A DNA stretch of 64,000 bases from Phoronis australis (taxonomy: Eukaryota; Phoronida; Phoronidae): positions 561,961 to 625,960 of the forward strand of contig NMRA01000163.1 in NCBI GenBank assembly GCA_002633005.1, written 5' to 3'. Both the position numbers and the translations under genes were made by a program. The notes under the pieces are model-generated. The model was not told the origin of the DNA and did not search any database. It was given only the letters and a program-made list of their open reading frames with translations. Shown here piece by piece: positions 36,430 to 48,200 of this stretch (its first letter is position 1; every line of letters starts with the position of its first letter).

Positions 36430-39260
36430 ATTCCACACCTCGGCTGAATAAGATATATATATATACAAACCCAGTATGGCTGTGCAAAATGCTCTGGAAA
36501 ATTCGTTCCATAGTATGTTATTTTAGTTAGGCAAGTAGTGTTTTCAGGATATTTAACCAAGAAATAGTCTGGGAATTTGTGTTTTTAAGTGGAAGTCGTC
36601 TCTGGTAGGCATACCAGTTGCTGTAGTTTAGTCTCGAATTGGCTGTAGAATGCCCCAACAATGCCTTTAAATTCGTGTTTATGACTGATGCTGTAATAAC
36701 AAAACGGGTCTACCTGTCAGTTTCCAAAAATTAGCCCTGATGAGCTAGACTGGACTTGCAGTCTCTACAATCAGTTTGGAAACTGACTGAACTCAGCAGC
36801 GAGGAAACTGGAGCGTTTCATAGTGTAATGGCTGTGTATGATTGGCATCGCTCAGGTTCCGCCAGGTCAACCAGCTAAGACATATGATTGTTCATAGCGG
36901 TGACATCATGCTTACAAACCAGTCAGATGCTGGTTGACCTGGATGAACCAGTGAAGTTGTTGAAATGCAGCTAATGTCACACTTCATGTTTTTCTCTACT
37001 ATAGTCATAACTTTGAAACTCCCATAGTTGTTTAACGAATATACTCTTTTCTGTGTTCAAGTAATTCTCATGTTAGATGGTACAACTCCGTCTATTGGTA
37101 GTTAATGGCAGTGATATTAAGTCAAATACCGAATTATATGTTTATCGAAAGTTGCTTACCCTAAATTCGAACAGAATTGTGCACTTGACAACAATCTTCT
37201 ACTGTGTCCACATTGTAAGAATTAGAGGTGTGTTTAATAAATTGGAACTTCTTCAAAAATGTGTGTACCAGGGAGGGAATTTGAGATTGTTCTTTTAAAG
37301 GGGAGTTTGAAATGTTGATTTTATAAAAAATTCTATATTGAACGTTGATGATAAGAAATTCTATATTGAACGGTCAGAATTCATGACTTGATTCATAACA
37401 TTTGAATATAAAGTTTTCCCACGCATTAGTGTCATTGTGTATTTCAGATGTTACCTGTCATGTTTTGCACAGGTATCATTCCCGTTGGTGCCTTTTTGGT
37501 TATGCATTCAGCATCCGTTTTCATTTGTAGCACATCCGGACATTGTGGTAGTGCAATCATAGTTTAAAATTTGAAGTTTGTTTTTAATAATCTATGTGTA
37601 GTAAGCAAGAGAAACAATAACCAGTATCCAATATACATCAATTCTATTCTCTATTAACTAGACCACAAGTTATGATACAAAACAAAGTGTGGTTATCCTC
37701 ATGGACTACCGCCATATCAGAACCAATAGCAAATACGTGGTCTAGTAAGTTGCAACCATGATGGATACGAAAGAAATTCTAAATGCATCTTTGCCAAGAA
37801 TTTCCCCTTTTAATACATAAACCATTAAAATATCTTACCCAGGAACCTTTATCATTTCAACTGAGCTTTACGAAAAATCGGATCGTGCAGTTTACAAATC
37901 TTCATTGGTCTCCCCCAGCCTCTTTTGAGAACACCAGTGCGCAAAGAGTATAGTATTAAAATGGGAAGACTGTCATTATGTGCTCCAGTGTAGAACCAAT
38001 GTTGGGGTATGCATCTGGTGTGTGATGTTACGAACATTAAACTAGTTCCGTGAACATTTAAAATAGATCGAGCTATGTGTTTTTATTTATGGGTAACGGG
38101 TTTACGCTTGCTCATGCTATCTGTGGTGGTATGCGGTGGCCCGGCAGAAAGCAGGCTTATGGGCATATAATTGTTATTTTTTTAGTATTACCCCATAGTG
38201 TGAATCTCCAATTTTATTCTTGCCAATAGATGTCTCCTTGTATGTCTCTTGTAACACTGACAACACGGTTGTATTTGTGTATTGAATGGTTAGCCTGTAG
38301 ATTTACTAGCTGCCATACAGGGATATGCCGAGTTGCTGTATGTAATCTAGGTAGTGTGGTTAATTTTTGACTAAGCACTTAGCCACGGTAATTCCGTAGT
38401 TTTTATTTAGTAGCCTACTTCCTGAGAATTAAGATTACAGGTTCTAGCTTGGACGCTCTTGACGGCCAATATCCGTATAATTGACGAGGCTTTAGCTAGG
38501 GAGCCCTGGGCCGGAAAGGCGGGAGCTCTGATGAACAGAGGTCGGTCACGTGACATAATTTTACGACGTGTTATTCAAGTCACAAGCACGTGCACGTGCA
38601 TGGTGGTAAAAATATAATTTCATTTCGCATTACATCACTCAAGAGTTCAAGTTGATCTAGGCTACATGTACTTTGATAAGGACAGTTGTCAGTACGTGGC
38701 GGAAATGCCATGGTCCCTCTAAACTTTTAGCCACCGTGACGATTTCGTAGACCCAAGTCCCAGACCAATAAACACTCGTGAGCACTAGCGGGAAGACTTC
38801 TGTTCCGGTGCGCCCGCTCCCAAACTCCAAACGCGCCTAAACTATCCCCTACCCGGTGACCAAACTCCGTATGCGGGCCATTATGTACGGGGCACTGAAC
38901 AATTAAATTCTTAAAACTGCAAAGTGTTTTTCTATCGAAGTTAGTGCTTTGTGATTGCAAAAGAACAAGTCAGAAAAGTTCACTTCAGTCGAAGGCAAGA
39001 TCGCCGACGAGAGCATTGCTTCATGTAGGGACTAAAAATTATCGCGAACAGCTCGTCACTTATTTGTGTCATATAGATCGCACATGTTTCTAAGTAAACA
39101 GGGGTTTGTAAGAAAACTATATTGCCGTCGACTTAATGCCTGCGCCCATATTATACCGGTATACAATTAATGTCGCTACTGAAACAGGAACAAAACACGT
39201 TGACAGCGACAGATCGTCATATCAATATGCGGCTCAATAAATTTTAACATAGCTTAATTA
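36430..39260. other. Intergenic stretch, nothing recognised
   Basis: A+T-rich to about 38.4 kb, then richer in CG to 39.2 kb. No gene, RNA or obvious repeat could be supported. Confidence 0.4.
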
Positions 39261-39262
39261 CA

Positions 39263-39620
39263 GGAAGTTGAAGGCAACCGCGTTTCTCCGAGCCTATAGG
39301 CCTAGTGATCTGCCTCCCGTTCATTAACGCTAGGACCTCGCTAAAAAGCAAGACTTCGCGAGATTACGAGAGATATTGCCGTGTATTTTTAATTAGAACA
39401 CGTGACTTTGGCTAAATTTTAGCTAGGGCCTAGCTTACGTAGGTCCTAGCGTTAGTGAACGCACGCCAGTAATGAGTGCTTCGCGCAAGGAGAAGCAGGC
39501 CTACTCCGAAGTCCTGTGAGAGCGAACGCGGCAAGTCTTCGGTCTTGCAGCGAGCGAGCGAACATTATACAGATAAGGTTCGTGTATTGCATTTCAGTCA
39601 GTACCGAATCAACCACAATT
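39263..39620. repeat. 0.36 kb direct repeat, copy 1
   Basis: Almost identical to 41916-42276 (a few substitutions and one 3-bp indel by eye). It contains an internal inverted repeat: 39318-39338 pairs with 39441-39461 with one mismatch (core TAACGCTAGGACCT / AGGTCCTAGCGTTA). Flanking sequences of the two copies differ, so this is an interspersed element, not a simple haplotype duplication. No coding content. Confidence 0.85.
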
Positions 39621-40266
39621 TAAAAGGGAACTGTATTTTATTCTGAATAAATTCTGGATAGTTTTCTATGAATTGGTGATTAATTTCACAAATAATTCAA
39701 CACGAAAAATTAAACTTATGTTCTCTAACGAAGCTCAAAAAATTACCGGCTTAGAGCGCTGCTTAGTCTCGTGACGTATTTGGCGGGGGCAAAGTCACTG
39801 TCCTGTGTTAGCGTGCAATCAAGTAGCGTTTTTATATTGTCGGAATAAGAAATTTTAGTGTGAAATTTCGGGTCACAAGGGATACCTGTTTGAGCCAAGG
39901 CAACACAAAGTGATACCTAGTCATCGTCATCGTCAGACGAAAATTTGCCGGTGTAACTGGTGTCAGTGACTGTGCCGAGGGCAATGTGGACTCTAGCCAT
40001 CCAGTCAGCCAGTTGTCAGCCAATACTCCGGCAGCTCTGTAAACCTGAAGGGTTGGTAAGTTACCGACTGTACCTGTATGAAGACTATCGTACCACTGTT
40101 TGTTGAGCTCCGTTAACCCCGAAATTTCAGACAGCCATTGACTACCCGGGTATAGTTGACTCAGTTATGCTCGTCACCTCGTCGTAAAACTTAGGCTACA
40201 TCAACATATAAAGCTAACGGACCGGCGGGGGCGCATGCAAAATCTGATATAGTCACCCGACACTTC

Positions 40267-40462
40267 NNNNNNNNNNNNNNNNNNNNNNNNNNNNNNNNNN
40301 NNNNNNNNNNNNNNNNNNNNNNNNNNNNNNNNNNNNNNNNNNNNNNNNNNNNNNNNNNNNNNNNNNNNNNNNNNNNNNNNNNNNNNNNNNNNNNNNNNNN
40401 NNNNNNNNNNNNNNNNNNNNNNNNNNNNNNNNNNNNNNNNNNNNNNNNNNNNNNNNNNNNNN
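40267..40462. other. Assembly gap (196 N)
   Basis: A run of N between the two copies of the 0.36 kb repeat. Confidence 0.95.
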
Positions 40463-40739
40463 AAAAAGTCCTTAACTCAGTATGTTACCACTAAATTACA
40501 CAAAGTCTGCCAGACACAACTTTTTGAAAAAGACATACTTTTTATCATCAGGGGCACCCAAAGGACACTGGTTCAAATGTGGTCAGGAATATCCCTGTTT
40601 ATGCAATACCAGTCTGAGGGAGGTGCACACAGATTTTACTTGGGACTTAGAACAGTTGAAGCTGGCAGCCTAGGCTTGGCAAAATTTAAGTGTCCAACCT
40701 TTATGTTTAAAATATGGTTAACTTATTGGTCATCGGGAA

Positions 40740-41385
40740 ATTCTTCCGCCCCTGTTGTAAATCACAGGCATCCTCAACTTCTGATCATCCTTAATAATAT
40801 AGGCCTACCACAAGGCATGACACTCGGAACTGGTAATTCCATGAGTGCTTCACTTCACACAAAAATCGAGTGTACGACCTTTTTGTATTATAGTGTATTT
40901 GGAGCGGTCAGACTCAGAGGCTGATGACGCCTGTGGTTTTACTCAGACGTCCTCAGCTTCTGGTCGTACCCAATACACTATACATATATACAACACAGTA
41001 TGACACTCAGGACTAAAAAAATCATGTGTGCTTCACTGGGTCACTACAGCTGTCAATATCAAAGGCGAAACTCAATGAATTTACACAAAACAAGGGTTCC
41101 GCAATAGCCGGCAAACCATGATCAATTCAAAGGTGTCCTCATCCTCTGTATATAAATACTACAAGGTATGACACTCGGGACAAGGAATTCCACGGGTGGT
41201 TCACTACCAGGAGAAAGATATATTGCTCGTTGTTTGTTGGACCCCTGTTTTGTGTACATTTATTGAGTTTTGTATCTGATATGGGCGAATCCCGAGTGTC
41301 ATATCTTGTAGTATATTGTGTGCCCAATTTGTATTGGCCATTGGCCTGATTGGCGATCAGAAGCTGAGAACGTCTGTGGTATAAA
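40740..41385. repeat. Diverged repeat cluster: three direct copies and one inverted
   Basis: Direct partial copies start near 40768, 40948 and 41131. They share CCTCA(A/G)CTTCTG(A/G)TC, ATGACACTCGG(G)AC, and TTCCA(T/C)G(A/G)GTG(C/G)TTCAC. An inverted copy occupies about 41210-41385 (GAGTGTCATATCTTGTAGTA and GATCAGAAGCTGAGAACGTC). AAACTCAATGAATTTACACA near 41070 pairs with the complementary segment near 41260. Confidence 0.6.
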
Positions 41386-41915
41386 TCATGTTTTGTATAC
41401 TCTTACAGACACTGGCATGACATGCAAAGTGAAAAAATATGAAACTTACCAGAAATCTGAAGTTCACTGTGAAAATCCTTCACTATTCTGTTACACACGT
41501 TGGTTTCAAACTCTAAACAACTCAAGTGTTCTTCAACGGAAATTTCAAAATGGCGGTTTTTTTCATGAAGGTCACCTGGTGGAAAGTTTTCTTTAAACAA
41601 TAAAATTACACTGTAATACAGCTGCTGGTAATTGATTTTTTATGAAAATTGAAAAGTTTTATTGTCACACATCTGATTTTTTAAAAAAAATCAAAAGTTT
41701 TAGCCTTCCTGTGGGCAAGCCTCTAACTGCCCTCTTGTGTTCAAGTCTGTGTTTACCGGTCCAATACCGGCGAGCCGCTAAGGGAAAGTTCACTGGGTTA
41801 GTGTCGTGGGGACGGTACTGGGCCATTCGTGGCCCAGAAACGTAAACCGGTATACGGTACAAGCGTTATCAAGCAACAGAAATACAGTACTGGGCCAATA
41901 CTGTCATGTTTACTG

Positions 41916-42276
41916 GGAAGTTGAAGGCAACCGCGTTTCTCTGAGCCTATAGGCCTAGTGATCCGATGCCTCCCGTTCATTAACGCTAGGACCTCGCTAA
42001 AAAGCAAGACTTCGCGAGATTACGAGAGATATTGCCGTGTATTTTTAATTAGAACACGTGACTTTGGCTAAATTTTAGCTAGGGCCTAGCGTACGTAGGT
42101 CCTAGCGTTAGTGAACGCACGCCAGTAATGAGTGCTTCGCGCAAGGAGAAGCACGCCTACTCCGAAGTCCTGTGAGAGCGAACGCGGCAAGTCTTCGGTC
42201 TTGCAGCGAGCGAGCGAACATTATACAGATAAGGTTCGTGTATTGCATTTCAGTCAGTACCGAATCAACCACAATT
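41916..42276. repeat. 0.36 kb direct repeat, copy 2
   Basis: Partner of 39263-39620 in the same orientation. The pair is about 2.65 kb apart (start to start) with a gap and unrelated repeats between. The ends lack TG...CA, so they do not look like standard LTRs. Confidence 0.85.
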
Positions 42277-42741
42277 AAAGTTAACGAAATCAAAGGTTCA
42301 GGTCCTTAACGGGTTTAGCGCTGTTGTGAGGAGACGGGGCGGAGCAACCGACATCCGCGCATATAGGCCCTAGAATCGTCATGCCGACGTTGTTTTTCTG
42401 GTGGCACCTGTTAACGTGAGGCGGGCGCCTGCCCTCAAATCCCAGTAGCCAATTAAGCCCCCTTATTATTCAATTTCCTTCATTGCAGTTAAAATGTAAG
42501 GCTCCCCACCAAACAGTTATGGTGGCCTCACTTGCGGCGAAATGGGGCACACTGGCATCAGGTAGAGGAGGGATATAGTCTCGAACTCATTGAGAGTCTG
42601 GGTGTGGACAAATCTCGAAAGCGAGACCATTTGGTAAGATGTTTAAAACATAAGCCTGACAAAGCCTCTCTGATTACATAGAGGGTTCTTCGAATGAACG
42701 CTGTCTTTTCACACGAAGCTCCGATCTGATTTATATGTAGG

Positions 42742-42905
42742 CAGTGGCGGATTTAGAGGGGGGCCAAGGGGGCCATGGCCCCCTCTAAAATTACCCCAGC
42801 TTACATTTAGCAGTTCGGGGGTGCAAATGTCTGACTGGCAAACTACTGGCCAATACTCTGCCCTGCCGCCCCCCCCTCCAACTCAAAATCCTGGATCCGC
42901 CCCCG
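42742..42905. mobile_element. Short hAT-like MITE
   Basis: The left end CAGTGGCGGATTTAG and right end (reverse complement CGGGGGCGGATCCAG) form imperfect inverted repeats, next to G-rich and C-rich runs. The element is flanked on both sides by GTAGG. CAGTGGCGGAT(C/T) ends with poly-G are widespread on hAT-type non-autonomous elements in animals. A true hAT duplication would be 8 bp and only 5 bp match here. Confidence 0.55.
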
Positions 42906-42909
42906 GTAG

Positions 42910-45090
42910 GCCTATATATCAACATTTCAAGTTGTCTCTTATATCTCTCATTTGCTTTAATTTTGCTGAGACAAATACTAATCAATTGCCCGGCGCTGGA
43001 TAATTTCAATTACTCGCTGTTCCATTCTGAATTAAATTCAATGGATACAACCGTGACGAAGAAGCTCAATTGTACTGTAAACCAAAACAGGTTTTCTGCT
43101 GGAACATTTTAATCAGCGTGATCACATTGAGTCCACGTGTGTCATCTGGATTATCACTCAAGTTACACCAGCTTCATGTACTAAAGGTAAACGTTTTTTT
43201 ACGTTCAAGTGATTTTGAGCAGCATTTCGCACTGATAAGCTGGCTAAAGAGATAAAATAGAATTACACGCTCACGTCACAGGCAATGCGCAAATCGAATT
43301 TGCACTTGGGTTGCAGGGCCAACACAAATATACTCGGAAGGGCTTTCTTGAGTCGCTGATGTTTTCAAAATTGATGTTCTTGTTGGCAACGGGCATAGAA
43401 TCCTGTCACTCTAAGAAGTATTATGAGGCCGATCGTATGAGAGTAAAAGGCCAAATTCGATTTTTGTGTTTAGACAGCTACGCAGCGCAATATTCACATT
43501 TATATAAGCTTTATTTAAGAAGTTAACGTTTTAAACACGGATGTGAGTTGGGTAAAATCGCCAATCCAAATCCCGACGAAATGACCATGATTAGCAGACG
43601 ACGTACTTGCCAGAAGTAAAGCGTGCTATATCTGCCTCTCGTCGCTAATGAATAATGACGTCACAGCTTATGCGTAAGATCACAGATTTCGCCCATGGAC
43701 TATGATCAGATGAAAATAAAAACCATGCATTTACAATATTGATTGGCGCAACTTCATCGAACATAAGGCCAGATTATAAACGCGGGGTGTGATCTACATA
43801 CCCACCACTCACCATGTCACTTGAGCATTAGAATACAAGGCCTGTTTCTATTTTTGAATATCCGTCATAAAGATTACAAAAAGGAACAGCGAACAATTTA
43901 AATCATGGATCTGCCATTGAACCAATTACAAAAAGCGGAAGCAATAAGCCTAAAGGATAACTTGAAATTTTGAAGCGCGCTAACATACCAGATGGATCTG
44001 CCATCGAACCAATTACAGAAAGCGGGAGCAATAAGCCTACAGGATAATTTGAAATTTTGAAATGCGCTTACATACATGTAGCAGATGGAAGCTAAGTGTA
44101 GTAAAAAGCGATTAGAACAAATAGCCCCGTTTAGAGTTGTTCAACAGGCTTTAATGCTAAATTGGAGCAAGATGAGAGACTACTGACTTGGTTCCTCAGA
44201 GAGGAATTAACTATTTTTTGCAGGTTTGGCCTGCAGTGTTTCTGGGCCAACAATTGAATAACTGGACGACCGACTAATTGTGCAAAGCAACACGCCTGCA
44301 TTAAAAGGAAGAATACTACTAATAATAAATTACAGGTCAATGGACAGTTGTACCAGGGTCGTCGGGGTAGTCAAGTGCGAGGTACATGCCATCGTTTTCT
44401 ACTGAAACTATTTTTGATAAAGTGGGTGAGATGATTTAAACTCTGATTAACTGAGCGTTATTTTATGCAAGTGCATGTGTTGTAACAACTGGTCGCTTGA
44501 TAAATCACTTACGTCTGAGAACACATTTTTACATTCGAGAAGTTGCAAAATCTATTTCCAACGCCTGAAAGTAAGATTAAAAATTGATTCACTGAAACTG
44601 TGTTACCGCTATTCAAATTTTAACTTATTGGAGCGGGTTAATCAGTTTTCGAACACAGAGAATATTTAATTGGCTTACAAAAGCCGGGTGATAGGGGTAA
44701 AATCCGCAAATGTTTTGTTCATGATATTAACTGCACCAATCTCTTGTTTCATAGAAGCACACAAAGTGTTTGCTCGGGGAACTTCTAATCACATGCTGGC
44801 GATAAATATTCATGTAGCTTGAATACGCTACACTTTCATTCATCCAGTCACATACAGTTGCTAGTAGGAGGCACACTGAAGGATAGAAATTCAGTCATAA
44901 CAAGAAAGCAATTTGTCGAAAAGCGTTACTAAACTGGTCACTACTGCTAGTGCTGTATGTACTGTATTTGTCGCCGCGGTTGCATTTTTGCTCAGAACTT
45001 GCGCGGTCGACGTGTTACTCTTGCAGGGCTCGTTTGATTTCCAGTGAGGATATCTCACTGTTGACAGGTCGATGTAATTGAAATTCACTC
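42910..45090. other. Region upstream of GSS-B, nothing firmly assigned
   Basis: It presumably contains the GSS-B promoter and any 5' UTR exon, but no exon could be chosen. A roughly 65-bp sequence occurs twice here (near 43910-43975 and 43990-44065; landmark GAACCAATTACA(A/G)AAAGCGG). Confidence 0.4.
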
Positions 45091-45116
45091 GTTTATTCCA
45101 GAGATTGGGCAATGCT

Positions 45117-45204
45117 ATGAGCGCAATGTCGTGGATGGAGAACCTTAGTGAACAACAGATTGAGGAGATCGGTTCGTTTGCAAGAGACTGGGCGTTTCTT
45201 CATG
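45117..45204 (+). CDS. GSS-B exon 1
   Basis: Encodes MSAMSWMENLSEQQIEEIGS then FARDWAFLH plus one base; donor CATG|GTTAGT. An out-of-frame ATG at 45112 (ATG CTA TGA) immediately precedes the start and would encode only two residues. Confidence 0.9.
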
Positions 45205-48200
45205 GTTAGTCGTTTCATTATTCTCGTAACTACTCTATCTGTATCTGGATATCACGTTCAAGGAAATCGTAGGCAACTAGACAAACTTGGAATAGAACAA
45301 AACCTATTTTAACTTTTTTCTTTCGTGGATGTAGGAAAAAGTAACATATTGGATGGCTGACGTGTGTTTCAAAATATCTCGGGCACTCGCGTTGCTTAAC
45401 AAAGGATGTGCATACAACATTACGTCTCAAAATGCAATTATTCAGGTTTGCCTGAAGAACAATGGCTGCACTTGATTGAGAAATCTGATTGGTTCTCGAT
45501 GTCTAGTTCCGGCTTTTAAACCAATCAGGTGTCTTAGCCGTTTGACCCAGCGTGACTGGCTACGTCAATCATGTGCAGCCAATGTTGATTTACGTAATTC
45601 TTACTGTGTGGAAAATGACTTGTTCATTTGCAGCTATAAGAATCAGAACAAGTGCTTGCCACATGTGTTGTATTGTGGGTGTATATCTTAGAATCAGAGT
45701 GGTGTTGTGCTGTTTCTTCACATGAGGCAACTCGCACGCTAACATTTAGCCTTTGTTTCCCTTTCGTAATTGCGACCGAAACTTCGCTCGTGTCGTACAA
45801 CTGTAATCGTTACATTCGATGAAATACTGTTTTGCATAACACGTGAGCTCTGAAGATGTTGCACAGTTATAAATTCACGCTCCAAGCTTTTGCCGGTAAT
45901 TTTACGCTCATAATTTTAGCAAGATGTCGTTAGATTTTAGTACCAGTCCCCGAGACCACCAATAATTCTTATTTGATGTAGTTTTGTGGTGCAAATGGTT
46001 TGTTATTCAAATGTCTTGAATAAAAAAATGAATGATTTGCCACCAACATTTAGAAATTCTACTACAATACCCCGAAAACTGTTTTTTGAAATGTTATATA
46101 TCATCTACACAGTCACACTGCTAAGAGTATAAGCGAATGAAGCTTGGCCTAAGTATTGAATAAGCACGGTAATTTCAACAAATAAAATAAAAACATTGTC
46201 AGGCAACCTGCTAGATTTATACTTTGGGACCTCAATATGTACAAAAACTAAATCCCTGTGATGGCTGGGGTAGCCCGGCCGTAAACATAACGGTCAGTCT
46301 TCGATATTTTTCAAGCCTTTACACTTGTACATGTATACTTTGCACTTGAGATTTCACCTTCTGTGCACTCCATGACATGAGCAAAAATACGAGCATAGAA
46401 TTACGAGCGAAAAATGCGGTGAGCGTAAAATTACGGGCTCACGTGACCTAAAATCCAATTTCTCATTGGATATAACAATTACGAGCGTAATTACGGGCGA
46501 CACACACGACAGTGACTAACCTTTCCTAAGCGTTAGGCACAGCCGCACTGCTGAAGAAAACCTATTCGCCAATTTCTTTAATACTGCACCAATTTTAAAA
46601 ATTCGAAGACGGCTAATATTTCCTCTTCAATTTTAAAAACAGCCATGATGGTCGTTTGCTGTATTTATTATTCGTTTTTTGGCTTTGAAATATTTATTGT
46701 TCGTTTTTTGACTTTGAAACTCGTACGCATAACAGGCACGTTGTTATGACAACAATTATCTCATCCAATACACATTCGGCCAAGCCCATGGATACCGACT
46801 AGCTCACTTACATGTAAATCTGTGACGGCGCAATCAAGTCTTTCACTTCGGTGTGAAAGACGCGCTCGTTCTCATCCACCTGCGTGCAAATAGCGTACGA
46901 GTTGCCTAATGCAGGTCGGGCCTAATACCTTGTGTACTGTGAGTTACGCCGGCCGTCCATTTGTTCGCTATCTGGGCTCCCGTGGCCGTCTTCGCTTGCG
47001 TGTCCGTGTGCATGTGTCGAGGCAGCAACTATCCATTCATTTTTTATGAGAAGCTCGAGCGTATCCTTGGATTTGTCATAGGTATTCAGTTCTCTTTTGA
47101 TATCAACATCTATCATGTCCAACTGGCAGATCTATGATATGGAATTGGTAGTGGGGCCGCCACAGTTGAAAATGAAGAAATGTCCCCTTAGCCTCTAAAT
47201 TCGGCAGATCCAGACCCCGAATCAAGCTAGATATGTTTTTACCAACTATTGAGCCAACTCTTGCGAGAATATCTTCTCTTTTAGTAGCGGCGTCGGGTCA
47301 CTGGGCACAAAAGATAACCGGAACAATAGAAACTTAGATGGCGGGTATACGAGATCTTTCGAAAAGACTGTAAATCTAGTACACTTATATTTTCGCTTAG
47401 TTCGGGAATTGGAACTGCATGAAGAACTTTTCCAGAGGTCATGTGCTTCCGCCTAAATAAGAGGAATTTCTTTACGTATTGGAACTGACACAGAAAATTT
47501 AGTAGAAGAGCAGAACAAGGAACGCTTATAGCCACCTAACTAACGTTCATGATAATTTCCCTTCATCCTCTGTCATGACAGAAGACTACTCTCTTTACGA
47601 TGAATTCGGCTTCCCCCCAACCACTATGACGGGGTCCAGAACGTTTTGCCAGAATACATTTGGCTTGTGCTGTACTTGTTCCACTTTTGACAACCAGTCT
47701 AACACGGATCTATGCAATGGAACGCACCATGTCGCACCATGTGTATTCATAATTGTTTACAATTTTCAGTGCAATGTGAAAGTTACTAAGCGTCTGTTAC
47801 AGGGATCACCGTGCGCACACCTGAGGCTCCTGAAATTTCGAATAAAGCAATGCACGTGTCTATGACTATGTTTCCTTCACCTGTCAAAAGACAGTTTTAT
47901 AATGAAGCCTTGGCACTGCAGAGTGAATTCAACCTCCTCATGTTTCGAGTTGCCTGTGATCACGATTTTTTGGAACATTGTCTAAAAAGGTAATGCATAT
48001 AGAGCGTTTGCAATTACGCCATCAGTAACCGGAAGTGTGTCATGTTGGAGGACAAGCAATCAGTTGAGTTATCGCGAGTTGTTAGCTGCTTATAATTCCA
48101 ACAGTTTGCATGGACTTCAACTATATTTTCATACTCCAAGGAACATTTAATTTCGACCTCGAGTTCAGAATTCACGCCACGCAAAATGGCCGACCCGATT

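Noticed and set aside
39263-42276. LTR retrotransposon
   Set aside because: The direct repeats lack TG...CA ends, and there is no primer-binding site, gag or pol between them in the sequence available.
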